From the NCBI GenBank assembly GCA_016200005.1, contig JACQFP010000055.1:1-37024 (forward strand): a stretch of DNA of 37,024 bases, in the 5' to 3' direction. Shown one piece after another: positions 17,397 to 25,641 of this stretch. Made by a program: the position numbers and the translations under genes. This DNA comes from Verrucomicrobiota bacterium. GTDB lineage: Bacteria > Verrucomicrobiota > Verrucomicrobiia > Limisphaerales > PALSA-1396. The first letter of the stretch is position 1. Each line of letters starts with the position of its first letter. Under the pieces are notes generated by a model. That model did no database searches, was not told the DNA's origin, and was given only the letters and a program-made list of their open reading frames with translations.

Positions 17397-17702
17397 ATGC
17401 GTAGGTTTCGACTTCGTATCGTGATCACCATCGGTTTGGTGATTACTGCGCTTTACAGCGGGACATTTACCGTATGGTGGTTACGGTGTCCACGGACAGT
17501 TTATGATGTGCAAGGACAAAAAGTTCAGGTAGTCGAAAGCCACGGTAGTAGCATTCCTCTCAGCAGCGAATTCTTATGGCTTCCGGCCTGGTGGGTCTTA
17601 CAGCACGTGTGCGGATATCATCCTATCAGTTTTGCCCCCACGATAAACGGCGACATAGTTTATTGGGCCAGAAATCCACCCGCCGAGTGGCGGCACCAGT
17701 GA
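17397..17702 (+). CDS. Small membrane protein of unknown function
   Basis: A 101-residue frame with one clear membrane segment near the N-terminus (about 7-30: RIVITIGLVITALYSGTFTVWW), then a mostly extracytoplasmic part with two Cys and several Trp. I do not recognise the family. The base composition is lower in GC than the flanking genes. It stands alone among repeats and gene remnants. The ATG is the first usable one: an upstream ATG in another frame stops after five codons. No strong ribosome binding site is seen. Confidence 0.55.
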   Translation: MRRFRLRIVITIGLVITALYSGTFTVWWLRCPRTVYDVQGQKVQVVESHGSSIPLSSEFLWLPAWWVLQHVCGYHPISFAPTINGDIVYWARNPPAEWRHQ

Positions 17703-17769
17703 ATGCTGCACTCGAGGTTACAACAGCCACATAATACAAGGATAAGCGGAACTCGTTTGCTCGTGCCGG

Positions 17770-17844
17770 CTACTTTTCCGCTTTGAACGCCGAGTGCTCG
17801 GCGGGCACATTATCGTGCATGTCAATGGTCACAAGACCGCTGGT
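17770..17844 (-). pseudogene. Unassigned gene tail
   Basis: Reading directly on from the stop of the isomerase tail (17845-17847), the minus strand encodes 24 residues including TIDMHDNVPAEHSAFKAEK and a TAG at 17770-17772. It reads like a genuine C-terminus but I cannot assign it. There is no start codon of its own with a ribosome binding site. Confidence 0.3.
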
Positions 17845-17916
17845 TCACTCACAACACCGCGCCAGGCTTTGCAGATGGTCAATTGAACGCTCCGCCTGTT
17901 CCAGAGCGATTTCATC
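17845..17916 (-). pseudogene. 3' remnant of a sugar isomerase/epimerase gene
   Basis: The minus strand encodes EIALEQAERSIDHLQSLA, then RCCE and a stop at 17845-17847. The intact isomerase at 30422-31255 ends VEQAGRSIDHLKSLRRGR, so the core EQA-RSIDHL-SL is shared. Only about 20 codons remain and no further part of the TIM barrel is present upstream, where a palindromic repeat begins about 40 bases on. It is an isolated gene tail from a related gene. Confidence 0.6.
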
Positions 17917-17954
17917 TGGTCGGTGGACGGATTTCGGTCTGAACCGGAGGCAAC

Positions 17955-18005
17955 GTAACGCCGCTTTTCGAGTCGGCAACGCGCCGGTTCGAAAACCGTC
18001 GTTAC
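17955..18005. repeat. Palindromic GTAACGCCG repeat, copy A
   Basis: The element starts GTAACGCCGCTTTTCGA and ends with the inverted TTCGAAAACCGTCGTTAC. Related copies lie at 20877-20930 and 25747-25811. It is an extragenic palindrome of about 50 bases. The 17703-18171 gap holds this repeat and three gene tails, and no intact gene. Confidence 0.6.
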
Positions 18006-18018
18006 TCGGCCGTTTTAC

Positions 18019-18110
18019 TCACGGGCTGGGGCTGCGCAGGCGGAAGAATTTGGTGACGCCGGTGATGGGCACTTGCACGCTGCGCTCGGTCGGGCCGACG
18101 TTTCTCGAAC
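18019..18110 (-). pseudogene. 3' remnant of a secreted-protein gene (FFRL-type C-terminus)
   Basis: The minus strand encodes NVGPTERSVQVPITGVTK followed by FFRLRSPSP and TGA (18019-18021). Verrucomicrobial exported proteins often end in a beta domain finishing with F-Y/F-R-L/A, as in the FG-GAP protein of this window (GAAFYRTAQP). The frame stays open upstream to about 18170 but the residues there no longer look like protein of this kind. It is an isolated C-terminal fragment. Confidence 0.45.
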
Positions 18111-18171
18111 GGGAAAAACTTCGCGCTACTCCCAATCTCAATGCGGAACACAATTCTTGCCGCGGCTCGAA

Positions 18172-19260
18172 TTACGGCTGACCCGGGGCCAGCACAACCC
18201 GGAAACCGTTGTAGTTGTCCCCGCTGCCCGGGGCATCGGCGCCCCGGTACGCGGAGCGGCAGAACCTGGCGCGGTTGTACCAGGCGCCGCCGCGAACCAC
18301 GCGGTTCACGCCCGCAGCAGGCCCTTGCGGGTCAGCGGCAGTCCCGGCGGGATACGCGCCACGCCAGTCCTGACACCACTCCCAAACGTTCCCAATCATG
18401 TCGTACAATCCCCAGCCGTTCGCTGCATAGCTCCCAACCGGCGTCGTTTGTTGGAGGTAAATGCCGCCGGGGATGTCAATAGTGCCCACAGACGCTTCGT
18501 ATTCGTATTGGCCATCCAAGTTCGCCTGGCCCGAGTACAAACCACTCCCCAGGTAAAACGCCGTCGTCGTCCCCGCTCGGGCAGCATACTCCCACTCCGA
18601 TTCCGTCGGCAATCGGTACGCATAGTTCGTGGGAATCAGACCCCCAGCCCGCTCTTGCTGCGTCCGCAGCGTGCAATAGTTAGTCGCATCAAGCCAACTC
18701 ACTGTCTCCACCGGACGAGTCAAATCATCGGAATATCCGTTGGCCGACGTGAAATAACTCGGATTCGTCGCCATGAGTGAAAGATAATCTCCTTGGGTCA
18801 CCAGATACTTCCCCATCCAAAACCCACGACTGATCGTCACCAGATGCTGAACCTCGTCCGAAACCCGCTCAGCCTCGTTCGTCGGGCTGCCCATTGTGAA
18901 CGTGCCCGGTTGGATGAACACCAGGTTGGTGTCGGCCGGTGCAGGAACGGATACGGCGCGATAAAACCGCTGCTCCGTCGAGGAGGCTGACGGATCAGAC
19001 CAAACATTGCTGCCACCCTGTGCTTGGAGCAGCGTCCGATCAGTCCAATGGCTCGTGGGGGAAAGGTTGGTGGCGTATTGAATCGAGTAAACGGTCCCCA
19101 AGGTTCCTGTGAGGCTCAGGGTTGGCTGGCCCGAGGAAAATCGCAGCCCAAGACTGGGCTGGGGTTGAGCAGTGGCTCGTGGCGCTATCGCCCAAGCGGT
19201 CAGGAACAACACGGAGATTACTTGGCCAACCAGAATGCTTCGTCTTTTCATATTCATCAT
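18172..19260 (-). CDS. Exported FGE/SUMF1-like protein, probably not a true formylglycine enzyme
   Basis: The product has 362 residues. It has a signal peptide (MKRRSILVGQVISVLFLTAWAIAPRA, cleaved near ATAQ). A short beta domain (YSIQYATNLSPTSHW ... RFYRAVSVP) precedes the FGE-sulfatase fold from about residue 115: FIQPGTFTMGSP, RPVETVSWLDATNYC, YRLPTESEWEYAARAG, GLYDMIGNVWEWCQDW and RVVRGGAWYN. Formylglycine-generating enzymes use a Cys pair in the segment after GG-x-x-x; here the first position is Asn (GGAWYN) and only the second Cys is present (RFC), so the copper site is incomplete. It may bind ligands, like other FGE-fold proteins. It lies 63 bases downstream of an S8 protease gene and is probably cotranscribed. 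Confidence 0.85.
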   Translation of the reverse strand: MMNMKRRSILVGQVISVLFLTAWAIAPRATAQPQPSLGLRFSSGQPTLSLTGTLGTVYSIQYATNLSPTSHWTDRTLLQAQGGSNVWSDPSASSTEQRFYRAVSVPAPADTNLVFIQPGTFTMGSPTNEAERVSDEVQHLVTISRGFWMGKYLVTQGDYLSLMATNPSYFTSANGYSDDLTRPVETVSWLDATNYCTLRTQQERAGGLIPTNYAYRLPTESEWEYAARAGTTTAFYLGSGLYSGQANLDGQYEYEASVGTIDIPGGIYLQQTTPVGSYAANGWGLYDMIGNVWEWCQDWRGAYPAGTAADPQGPAAGVNRVVRGGAWYNRARFCRSAYRGADAPGSGDNYNGFRVVLAPGQP

Positions 19261-19323
19261 GTATGCGGTCCCGGGTCTGCCGCGCTGTGACTTGAATGTC
19301 TTTATGGAACTCCCGAATCCATT

Positions 19324-20763
19324 TCACTTGGTGGTCACGGAGATTGTTGTCGCAATTCCAAGATTCAAAGCCGCGTCAAGGGCGCGCGCAGAGATTTTGT
19401 AATTCACTCCCGGTTTGCTGTCGGTCTTGAAACTGAAAGCATAGGGCGCGCTGGAGTCCGTGGCCGTCAATACACCATTGAGATAGAAGTCCACTTTGGT
19501 GACGCCAACATTGTCCGAGGCCGTCGCAGTGACCGTCAGCGTGGTGCGCTTCGGCACCGTTGCTCCATTGGCTGGGCTGGAGATAACAACGGCCGGCGCA
19601 GTGATGTCACCTGCTGGCGGGAGTCCTACTTCGTCGAAGGCATAAAGCAGGTGATTGTTTTCCGTGCCCGCCAGTTTCACGACGTTCTTGGTCGTGAATG
19701 CGTATAGCGCGTCTCGCACTCCGCGCGCGTCTGCCGACGGAGTTCCTTCCAAGTAAAGCGCCGCTCTCCCGGAACTGAACGCGGTCGCCGCGGAGGTGCC
19801 GGATTGCACCACGTAGCTGAAATCATTGCTGTGCGAGGCAGCAGGAATGTTGATTCCTGGCGCAAACCAATCGATGCACGAGCCGTAGGTGGAATACTCC
19901 CTCGTGTCGCTGGCATTGCTGCCTGCTGTCGCCATGACCCCATCGACCGTCGTAAAAAGCCAGAGACACGAATCATCGTCGCCGTTGCCGGCGGCGACGG
20001 CAGTAGCGACTCCTGAGTTGACCATCGCTTGGACGGCCGTCAGAACCGAGGTGGCGGCCACGGTCAACGACATATTCGCAACAGCGGGCGAGACGTGATG
20101 CGCTGTCACCCAATCCACGCCAGCGAGAATCGAACTGGCCGTCCCGGTCCCGCTGCAATCGAACACGCGAACTGACACGAGATTCACCTGCTTCGCGACT
20201 CCGTAATTCAGCCCACCGATGATCCCCGCGACCCACGTTCCGTGTCCGATGCAATCCGATCCGTCCCCGCCAAACGCATCGAAGCCGAAGCTTGCGCGCT
20301 CGGAAACCTCCTGATGAGAATAGCGTATTCCTGTGTCAATGACATAGACGGTGACTCCCGCTCCGAGCCGATCATAAGAATAAAGGCCATCCAACGGCAG
20401 GTTTCGCTGGTTGATTCGGTCCAATCCCCAAGCGGTTGTCGTTTGCTGAACGGTTGCCTCGGCGGTGGGCAAAGCCTGCACGATCTCATCGGGCTCCACC
20501 ACTGAGACTCGCGGGTCGCGTTGCAGCCTTTCGACCTGCGCGTCTGACAAGTTGCCTGCAAAGCCTCTGAGCGCGTGCTGGAAAAGACGCTTGGGCTTGA
20601 TCCCGAGTTCGGCGGCGACGGTTCCAGCATCGACGTTCGGCTTCAGCGTCACGATGAATTGGCCGGGGATGATTCTCGGCGCGTCGGGTTCAGCGTCGGC
20701 AATAAAGGCGGCGGCAACGAGCGCAGTCGCGAGGAGGGTGATGAAGGCGTATCTTGGTGTCAT
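19324..20763 (-). CDS. Secreted subtilisin-family (S8, proteinase K-like) protease with Ig-like tail
   Basis: A 479-residue exported protease. Signal peptide 1-24; an I9-type inhibitor propeptide about 30-96 (PGQFIVTLKPNVDAG ... VSVVEPDEIV); an S8 catalytic domain 105-385 with D143 (VIDTGIRYSH), H174 (GHGTWVAG), oxyanion N260 (AAGNGDD) and S324 (SGTSAATAF); and a C-terminal bacterial Ig domain (ITAPAVVISSPANGATV ... to the end). All catalytic residues are present. The upstream DNA carries the CGTGAAAGA-N11-CGTGCGATT motif and a CCAAAACCATTT leader, both shared with the other S8 gene. It is followed by the FGE-like gene. Control by the ECF sigma factor at 29684-30343 is inferred from that motif. 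Confidence 0.92.
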   Translation of the reverse strand: MTPRYAFITLLATALVAAAFIADAEPDAPRIIPGQFIVTLKPNVDAGTVAAELGIKPKRLFQHALRGFAGNLSDAQVERLQRDPRVSVVEPDEIVQALPTAEATVQQTTTAWGLDRINQRNLPLDGLYSYDRLGAGVTVYVIDTGIRYSHQEVSERASFGFDAFGGDGSDCIGHGTWVAGIIGGLNYGVAKQVNLVSVRVFDCSGTGTASSILAGVDWVTAHHVSPAVANMSLTVAATSVLTAVQAMVNSGVATAVAAGNGDDDSCLWLFTTVDGVMATAGSNASDTREYSTYGSCIDWFAPGINIPAASHSNDFSYVVQSGTSAATAFSSGRAALYLEGTPSADARGVRDALYAFTTKNVVKLAGTENNHLLYAFDEVGLPPAGDITAPAVVISSPANGATVPKRTTLTVTATASDNVGVTKVDFYLNGVLTATDSSAPYAFSFKTDSKPGVNYKISARALDAALNLGIATTISVTTK

Positions 20764-20769
20764 AAAACG

Positions 20770-20781
20770 AAATGGTTTTGG
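20770..20781 (-). promoter_or_regulatory. Shared leader element CCAAAACCATTT
   Basis: CCAAAACCATTT lies exactly six bases before the ATG of this S8 gene. The same 12 bases at the same distance precede the other S8 gene (25642-25653), although the sequences on both sides differ. It may be a translation-start or regulatory element. It is not a Shine-Dalgarno sequence. Confidence 0.4.
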
Positions 20782-20833
20782 TTTTCTTGTTCGATCTTAA
20801 GTTCAAAAGTGCGTTATTCGGGCACGGAGATGT

Positions 20834-20862
20834 AATCGCACGCGGCGCGAAAATCTTTCACG
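20834..20862 (-). promoter_or_regulatory. Bipartite ECF-type promoter candidate, S8 operon 1
   Basis: On the minus strand, CGTGAAAGA (20862-20854), an 11-base spacer and CGTGCGATT (20842-20834) lie 70 bases before the start codon. The surrounding 71 bases (20817-20887) match the DNA before the second S8 gene at all but one position. The same two boxes with the same spacer precede the ECF sigma gene, where the flanking sequence is different. Confidence 0.65.
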
Positions 20863-20876
20863 GAAAATGGGGGGAC

Positions 20877-20930
20877 GTAACGCCGACTTTCCAGGCGGCG
20901 GGAACAGGCCGGTTGGAAAATCGGCGGTAC
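20877..20930. repeat. Palindromic GTAACGCCG repeat, copy B
   Basis: GTAACGCCGACTTTCC at the left is matched by the inverted GGTTGGAAAATCGGCGGTAC at the right. It lies between the FG-GAP gene end and the promoter candidate of the S8 gene. Confidence 0.6.
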
Positions 20931-20949
20931 GATTCAGCCAGCGCGTTTC

Positions 20950-23562
20950 TTACGGCTGGGCGGTGCGGTAGAAGGCGGCGCCGGGCAGCGGAGCGGTTTC
21001 GTGATATTCGATGAGGCCGGAGGCAGGCGTGGTGTTCGTGGCAATGGCAGACCAGGGGCCGGTCACGCTGGGAGCGCGCTGCAAACGGTAGGTGATATCC
21101 GGTGCGCCGGTGAACCGGAGAAAGTAACCGCTGCTGCCATCGGGCACGAGTGCGAGCCGGGGGCCGATGCCCACGCCGGTCAAGACGTAGGCCGCACCTG
21201 CGTATGAGGCGCTATTGTTACTCTGGTCGCCGTTCACGCCGGTGGCGTTGCTGTCTTCCCAAATCGCTCCGACCACCACCGTGCCGCCCGACACTGCCAC
21301 CGAATTGCCGAACCGGTCACCGGCCCACCCATCCGTTGCCCCGCCGGTGTTGGAGGCTTTGAGATACGCTTGCTCACTCCATGTCGTCCCGCTACGCACG
21401 AAGACGTAGGCCGCTCCGGAGTTTGTGGCGCTGTTGTCGCCCTGGTTTCCGTTCACACCGGTGGCGTTGCTGTCCTCGTGATACGCTCCGACCACCACCG
21501 TGTCGCCCGATATTGCCACCTGGTCGCCGAACAAGTCATCCGCCCCGGTGTTAGCAGCTTTGAGGTAGGCCTGCTGGGTCCAGGTTGTCCCGTTGCGCAC
21601 GAAGACGTAAGCTGCGCCGGAGCTTGCGGCGCTGTTGTTGCTCTGGTTACCGTTCACACCGGTGGCGTTGCTGGACTCGACCGGAGCCCCGACCACCACC
21701 GTGTCGCCTGACAGTGCCACCGACTGGCCGAAATAGTCACCCGCGTCGGTGTTGGAGGCTTTGAGATAGGCCTGCTGGGTCCAAGTTGTCCCGTTGCGCA
21801 CGAAAACGTAAGCTGCGCCGGAGCTAGCGGCGCTGTTGTCGCTCTGGTTTCCGTTCACCCCGGTGGCGGCGCTAGCCTCGCCAGCCGCGCTGACCACCAC
21901 CGTGTCGCCGGACACCGCTACCGAACCGCCGAAATGATCACCCCCGTCCGTGTTGGAGGCTTTGAGATAAGCTTGCTGGGTCCAGTTTGTTCCACTGCGC
22001 ACGAAAACGTAAGCTGCGCCGGCGCCTGAGGCGCTGTTGTCGCTCTGGTTGCCGTTCACCCCGGTCGCATTGCTCTTCTCCCAACTCGCCCCGACCACCA
22101 CCGTGTCGCCCGACATCGCTACTGAGTTGCCAAACCCATCGTACTGCCCCGTGTTGGAGGCCTTGAGATAAGCCTGTTGGCTCCAATTGGTCCCGCTGCG
22201 TACGAAGACGTAGGCCGCGCCGGAGTACGGGGCGCTGTTGTCGCTCTGGTTGCCGTTCACCCCGGTGGCGTTGCTGTCCTCTTGATACGCTCCAACCACC
22301 ACTGTGTCACCCGACACCGCCACTGAGTTGCCAAACCCGTCATCTGCGTCGGTGTTGGAGGCTTTGAGGTAGGCCTGCTGAGTCCAAGTTGTCCCATTGC
22401 GCACGAAGACGTAAGCCGCGCCGGACTTTGGGGCGCTGTTGTCGCTACCATCGCCGTCCACTCCGGTGGCGCTGCTGTCCTCATAAACCGCTCCGATCAC
22501 CACCGTGTCGCCCGACACCGCCACCGAACTGCCGAATTCGTCACCGTATCCGTATTGGGCATCGTATCCCGTGTTGGAGGCTTTGAGATAGGCTTGCTGG
22601 GCGATGGGGTCAATGGTCAGCGGGTAGCGCGCGCCGCGTTCGTCAATCACGAGGCGGAGCGCCGATTCGTCGGAGCGCGACTGTATCCAACGGACCAGTC
22701 GCAGCGGGTCGGCATCGTCGAGCGTGTAGCGGCTGGTGCTGCGCACACAGCCGCGCTCCTCTTCCACCGGTTCAAACCGCGCCGGAAGTTTCCGCCCGTC
22801 GGCGTCGAGCACGGTCAAGTCCGAGTAGGTCAGGGCCGCCGCGCCTTGAGCATCCACGAAGCGCACGCTGCGTCCATCCGCCTGCACTTTCGGGCGCAGT
22901 CCGCCACGCACCGACAGGAGAAAGTTGAGAGTTGAGGGTTGAGGGTTGAGCGAAGGCGCACTTCGGAGGGACGAGCTCTGCGAGTCCCCATCTTCCGAGG
23001 TTCGGGCCTCGCGTAACTCGGCCCTCCGATCGGTGGGCCGCTCGCGGACGGTGAAGCCGTGTTCCAAGCCGTACCGGTCGTTCACGAACCATTCCTGCAA
23101 CGTCGCATCCCAATCGTACGTCACGCGCTGGCCGACGGAGTTCACGCGGGGTTTGCCGCTGACGGTGCGCTCGCTGCCGGCGAAACCGTAGCTCTGGAGT
23201 TCCAATCCCCATTGCCAGGCGGCGTCATTGGGCTTCGTAGTGAAGCCGCGGCCATCGAAGCGCGTCTGCCATTGCTGGCCGGGATTGCGCGCCTGATATC
23301 CGCCGTCCACGGGGACGGCGGCGTGGCGATGCTGCTCAAATTGCTGGCGGATGCTGAACCACTCCGGCGCGCTGAGGCCCTCGGGCACGGTGTCGGGGGA
23401 AGCGAGAGTTTGCGGGCGGCCCGATTGGGAGGGGGCGGCCCGGACTGTTGGCGAGAGGAGCGTCGCGAGCATCAGCGCAGCGGCGGTCTGTCGGAAGAGA
23501 TTCGACACCTGCTTGCTCCTGGAGTCTTTGATTTGCCCGAGGTTATTCATCGTGGTTGGCAT
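20950..23562 (-). CDS. Secreted seven-unit FG-GAP beta-propeller protein
   Basis: The product has 870 residues. Signal peptide about 20-42; an N-terminal beta domain (65-320, with FDGRGFTTKPNDAAWQWGLELQSYGF); then seven tandem FG-GAP units of about 67 residues (322-800), each with QQAYLKASNT, FGNSVAVSGDTVVVGA, ATGVNGNQSDNSA and GAAYVFVR. Seven units would close one integrin-alpha-like propeller. The end (YRLQRAPSVTGPW ... FYRTAQP) is a beta domain common in exported verrucomicrobial proteins. Residues about 179-213 come from an inserted palindromic repeat. FG-GAP propellers usually bind proteins or glycans, often with calcium. It lies 66 bases downstream of the second S8 protease gene and is probably cotranscribed. 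Confidence 0.88.
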   Translation of the reverse strand: MPTTMNNLGQIKDSRSKQVSNLFRQTAAALMLATLLSPTVRAAPSQSGRPQTLASPDTVPEGLSAPEWFSIRQQFEQHRHAAVPVDGGYQARNPGQQWQTRFDGRGFTTKPNDAAWQWGLELQSYGFAGSERTVSGKPRVNSVGQRVTYDWDATLQEWFVNDRYGLEHGFTVRERPTDRRAELREARTSEDGDSQSSSLRSAPSLNPQPSTLNFLLSVRGGLRPKVQADGRSVRFVDAQGAAALTYSDLTVLDADGRKLPARFEPVEEERGCVRSTSRYTLDDADPLRLVRWIQSRSDESALRLVIDERGARYPLTIDPIAQQAYLKASNTGYDAQYGYGDEFGSSVAVSGDTVVIGAVYEDSSATGVDGDGSDNSAPKSGAAYVFVRNGTTWTQQAYLKASNTDADDGFGNSVAVSGDTVVVGAYQEDSNATGVNGNQSDNSAPYSGAAYVFVRSGTNWSQQAYLKASNTGQYDGFGNSVAMSGDTVVVGASWEKSNATGVNGNQSDNSASGAGAAYVFVRSGTNWTQQAYLKASNTDGGDHFGGSVAVSGDTVVVSAAGEASAATGVNGNQSDNSAASSGAAYVFVRNGTTWTQQAYLKASNTDAGDYFGQSVALSGDTVVVGAPVESSNATGVNGNQSNNSAASSGAAYVFVRNGTTWTQQAYLKAANTGADDLFGDQVAISGDTVVVGAYHEDSNATGVNGNQGDNSATNSGAAYVFVRSGTTWSEQAYLKASNTGGATDGWAGDRFGNSVAVSGGTVVVGAIWEDSNATGVNGDQSNNSASYAGAAYVLTGVGIGPRLALVPDGSSGYFLRFTGAPDITYRLQRAPSVTGPWSAIATNTTPASGLIEYHETAPLPGAAFYRTAQP
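21170..22599 (-). repeat. Seven tandem ~201-bp FG-GAP coding repeats
   Basis: The seven propeller units are strikingly alike in DNA as well as protein, with stretches such as the codons for ATGVNGNQSDNSA and SGDTVVVGA nearly unchanged between units. This suggests recent amplification or gene conversion. The fourth and seventh units show the most change. Confidence 0.8.
22922..23035. repeat. Palindromic repeat plus heptamer run inserted in frame in the FG-GAP gene
   Basis: The arms at 22964-22988 and 23004-23028 match in inverted form at 20 of 25 positions (CGGAGGG ... CGAG ... GCGAG ... CCC). Next to them, 22924-22950 is a run of four GTTGAGG-like heptamers. In the protein this gives RRAELREARTSEDGDSQS and SLNPQPSTLN, low-complexity residues that interrupt the N-terminal domain without breaking the frame. 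Confidence 0.6.
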
Positions 23563-23628
23563 AGTTGTCGCGCCAGCGGCAGCCCAAGCGCCTTCACGGC
23601 AGGGCCGGCCGCCGCCCGACTGCTTTCG

Positions 23629-25635
23629 TCATTTCGTTGTGACGCTGGCTTGGTTTGAGTAAGCCGAACTGCCCGCAACGTTGAAGGCCCGGACGCGATA
23701 GCTGTAGCTGGTCCGCCGCGCTGCGGAGGCATCCGTGAACGTCTTCGTGTTGGCCGCCACGGTGGTGAGCAGTTGCCACGTGGTGCTGGTCTTGCGCTCG
23801 ATCTGGAAACTGTCTTCATTGTTGGAGTTGTCTTTCCAGGCAAGACGGACTCCGTATCCAGCGCTCAAAGCCGTGGCCGTGAGGCTGGACGGCGCGTTTG
23901 GCAGAGATACAGCCGGTGTGGTCACCGATGGAGCATCAGCGTAACCAGAGCTGCCGCCGGGGTTGTAAGCGCGCACGCGATAGAAGTAGGTGTTCCCGGG
24001 TTGCACGGTGCGGTCGGAATAGTTCACGTCGCCGGCGCCGACGGTGTCGGCCAGATAAAAGGTCACGCCATCGGTCGAGCGCTCGAGGGCAAAACCGAGT
24101 TCGTTGTTGGATTGATCGGCCCAGCTCAAGTCCACGCGAGTGCCGGAAGCCGGTGTCGCCTGCAAGTTCGCCGGCGCCGCGGGTGCGGGAAGTCCGTTGG
24201 CTGGCACCGCCATGAGCGTGCCGACGTCGAGCGATCCGCCCGTTACGGTGATGCCTTCGAGCGAGGCGAGCGGGCGGACCCCGGCGGTCAGGAGATCATT
24301 TCGGGTTTGCACCGGCGTCGAACCGGGATGGGTCGAGGCGTAAAGCGCGACCGCGCCGGTCACGTGCGGTGTCGCCATGGAGGTGCCGTTCAGGGAGCCA
24401 TAGCTGTTGGTCAGAACGGTCGAAAAGACCTCCCCGCCGGGCGCCCCCAGGTCCACGTTGGTCGCGCCGTAATTGGAGCTGGTCCGCTTGTTGCCGTCTC
24501 TATTGATCCCTGCTACCGAGATTACCGCGTCGTATCCGGCGGACGCCGTCGTGTTGAGAGCCGCCGGGTAAACAGGCGACACATCAATGTTGTTGGTGCT
24601 ATTCGCGGCGGCGGCGACCGAGAGAATGCCCGCCTGCGCGGCACGCGTGAAGGCATCGAGCAAGGCCTGGCTGAAGGCAGTACCGGCCCAGGAATGATTC
24701 AGCGCCACGATGTTCAGCCCTTTCCGGGTTTTGAGTGTGGTCATGTAATCAATGGCTTGAATGGCGTCGGAGTAATATCCTGTTCCTGCCTTTAAGAACT
24801 TGCCGGAGATCATGGTCACATTCCAGTTCACGCCGGCCACTCCAATGCCGTTTCCGCCGACGGCGCCAATCGTTCCAGCCACGTGGGTGCCGTGAATATC
24901 GGCAGTGTCGTCAACGAACGACACGTTCCCATTGTCATCGGCCGCATTCCAGCCATGCACATCGTCCACATAACCATCGCCGTCATCGTCAATGCCGTTC
25001 CCGGGGATCTCACCCGGATTGGTCCAGATATTCGCCGCAAGGTCCGGATGGTCAGTTTGGATTCCTTGGTCGATGATGCCCACGAAGACGTCCGGCGAGC
25101 CGACGAACCCGACCGCCCAGGCTTTTTCGGCCTGCGTGCCGAACGGGTTGTAGGTGGGTGCCGGTCCGATGGACAACGGAGAATCATCGCTGAACATCCC
25201 CCACAAGGAGCCATCAAGATAAAGCGGATCGTTCGATTCGAACTCTTGAGTCGCCACCCAGTCCGGCTCGGCAAACTCCACCCCGGGCAACCGGTTCAGC
25301 AGGCGGACCGCTTCCGGCACCGACAAGACCGTCGCTGTGCGCGTGATGCCAATCCGGCCATGAGCTTTCATGGCCGGGGTTTGAATGTGCTTGATCAGAC
25401 CCAACCGGCCTTGCTGGAAGGCGCCCGCCAGTTGTTGATCGGTGACATCGGCCTTGAACTGGACCAGGACTTCGCCGGCCCGATAGCGTGGGCCGCCGGG
25501 CGAGATTTCCACCGGGGGAAGCGCCTGGCCCTGGCAGAGCGTGGCTACGAAGAGGTTGATGGATGCCAGCCAGACCCCGGCACGGGGTGCGGCGGCGGTG
25601 AGCGCGGTCTTGGTGAGCGAGTTTCTTTGCTTCAT
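23629..25635 (-). CDS. Secreted subtilisin-family (S8) protease with two fibronectin III domains
   Basis: The product has 668 residues with a signal peptide ending near residue 37 and an inhibitor-type prodomain about 48-125 (GEVLVQFKADVTDQQLAG ... GVEFAEPDW). The S8 catalytic domain at 160-470 has D189 (GIIDQGIQTDHPDL), H248 (DIHGTHVAG), N345 (AAAANS) and S419 (NGTSMATPH). A calcium-type loop (GNGIDDDGDGYVDD) sits after the first catalytic Asp. Two FN3 domains follow (about 482-572 and 577-668, each with LxW-D-SNNE). All catalytic residues are present. It heads an operon with the FG-GAP gene and shares its promoter motif with the other S8 gene and the ECF sigma gene. FN3 domains suggest polymer or surface binding. 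Confidence 0.93.
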   Translation of the reverse strand: MKQRNSLTKTALTAAAPRAGVWLASINLFVATLCQGQALPPVEISPGGPRYRAGEVLVQFKADVTDQQLAGAFQQGRLGLIKHIQTPAMKAHGRIGITRTATVLSVPEAVRLLNRLPGVEFAEPDWVATQEFESNDPLYLDGSLWGMFSDDSPLSIGPAPTYNPFGTQAEKAWAVGFVGSPDVFVGIIDQGIQTDHPDLAANIWTNPGEIPGNGIDDDGDGYVDDVHGWNAADDNGNVSFVDDTADIHGTHVAGTIGAVGGNGIGVAGVNWNVTMISGKFLKAGTGYYSDAIQAIDYMTTLKTRKGLNIVALNHSWAGTAFSQALLDAFTRAAQAGILSVAAAANSTNNIDVSPVYPAALNTTASAGYDAVISVAGINRDGNKRTSSNYGATNVDLGAPGGEVFSTVLTNSYGSLNGTSMATPHVTGAVALYASTHPGSTPVQTRNDLLTAGVRPLASLEGITVTGGSLDVGTLMAVPANGLPAPAAPANLQATPASGTRVDLSWADQSNNELGFALERSTDGVTFYLADTVGAGDVNYSDRTVQPGNTYFYRVRAYNPGGSSGYADAPSVTTPAVSLPNAPSSLTATALSAGYGVRLAWKDNSNNEDSFQIERKTSTTWQLLTTVAANTKTFTDASAARRTSYSYRVRAFNVAGSSAYSNQASVTTK

Positions 25636-25641
25636 AGATTC

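Noticed and set aside
21170-22599. Regularly spaced repeats that could suggest a CRISPR-like array
   Set aside because: The period is about 201 bp, the repeats are coding and match FG-GAP units, and no cas gene is present.
23773-24795. A 340-codon plus-strand frame opposite the S8 protease with FN3 domains
   Set aside because: It is the antisense shadow of FN3 and S8 coding DNA, rich in Arg, Gly and Val, with no motif.
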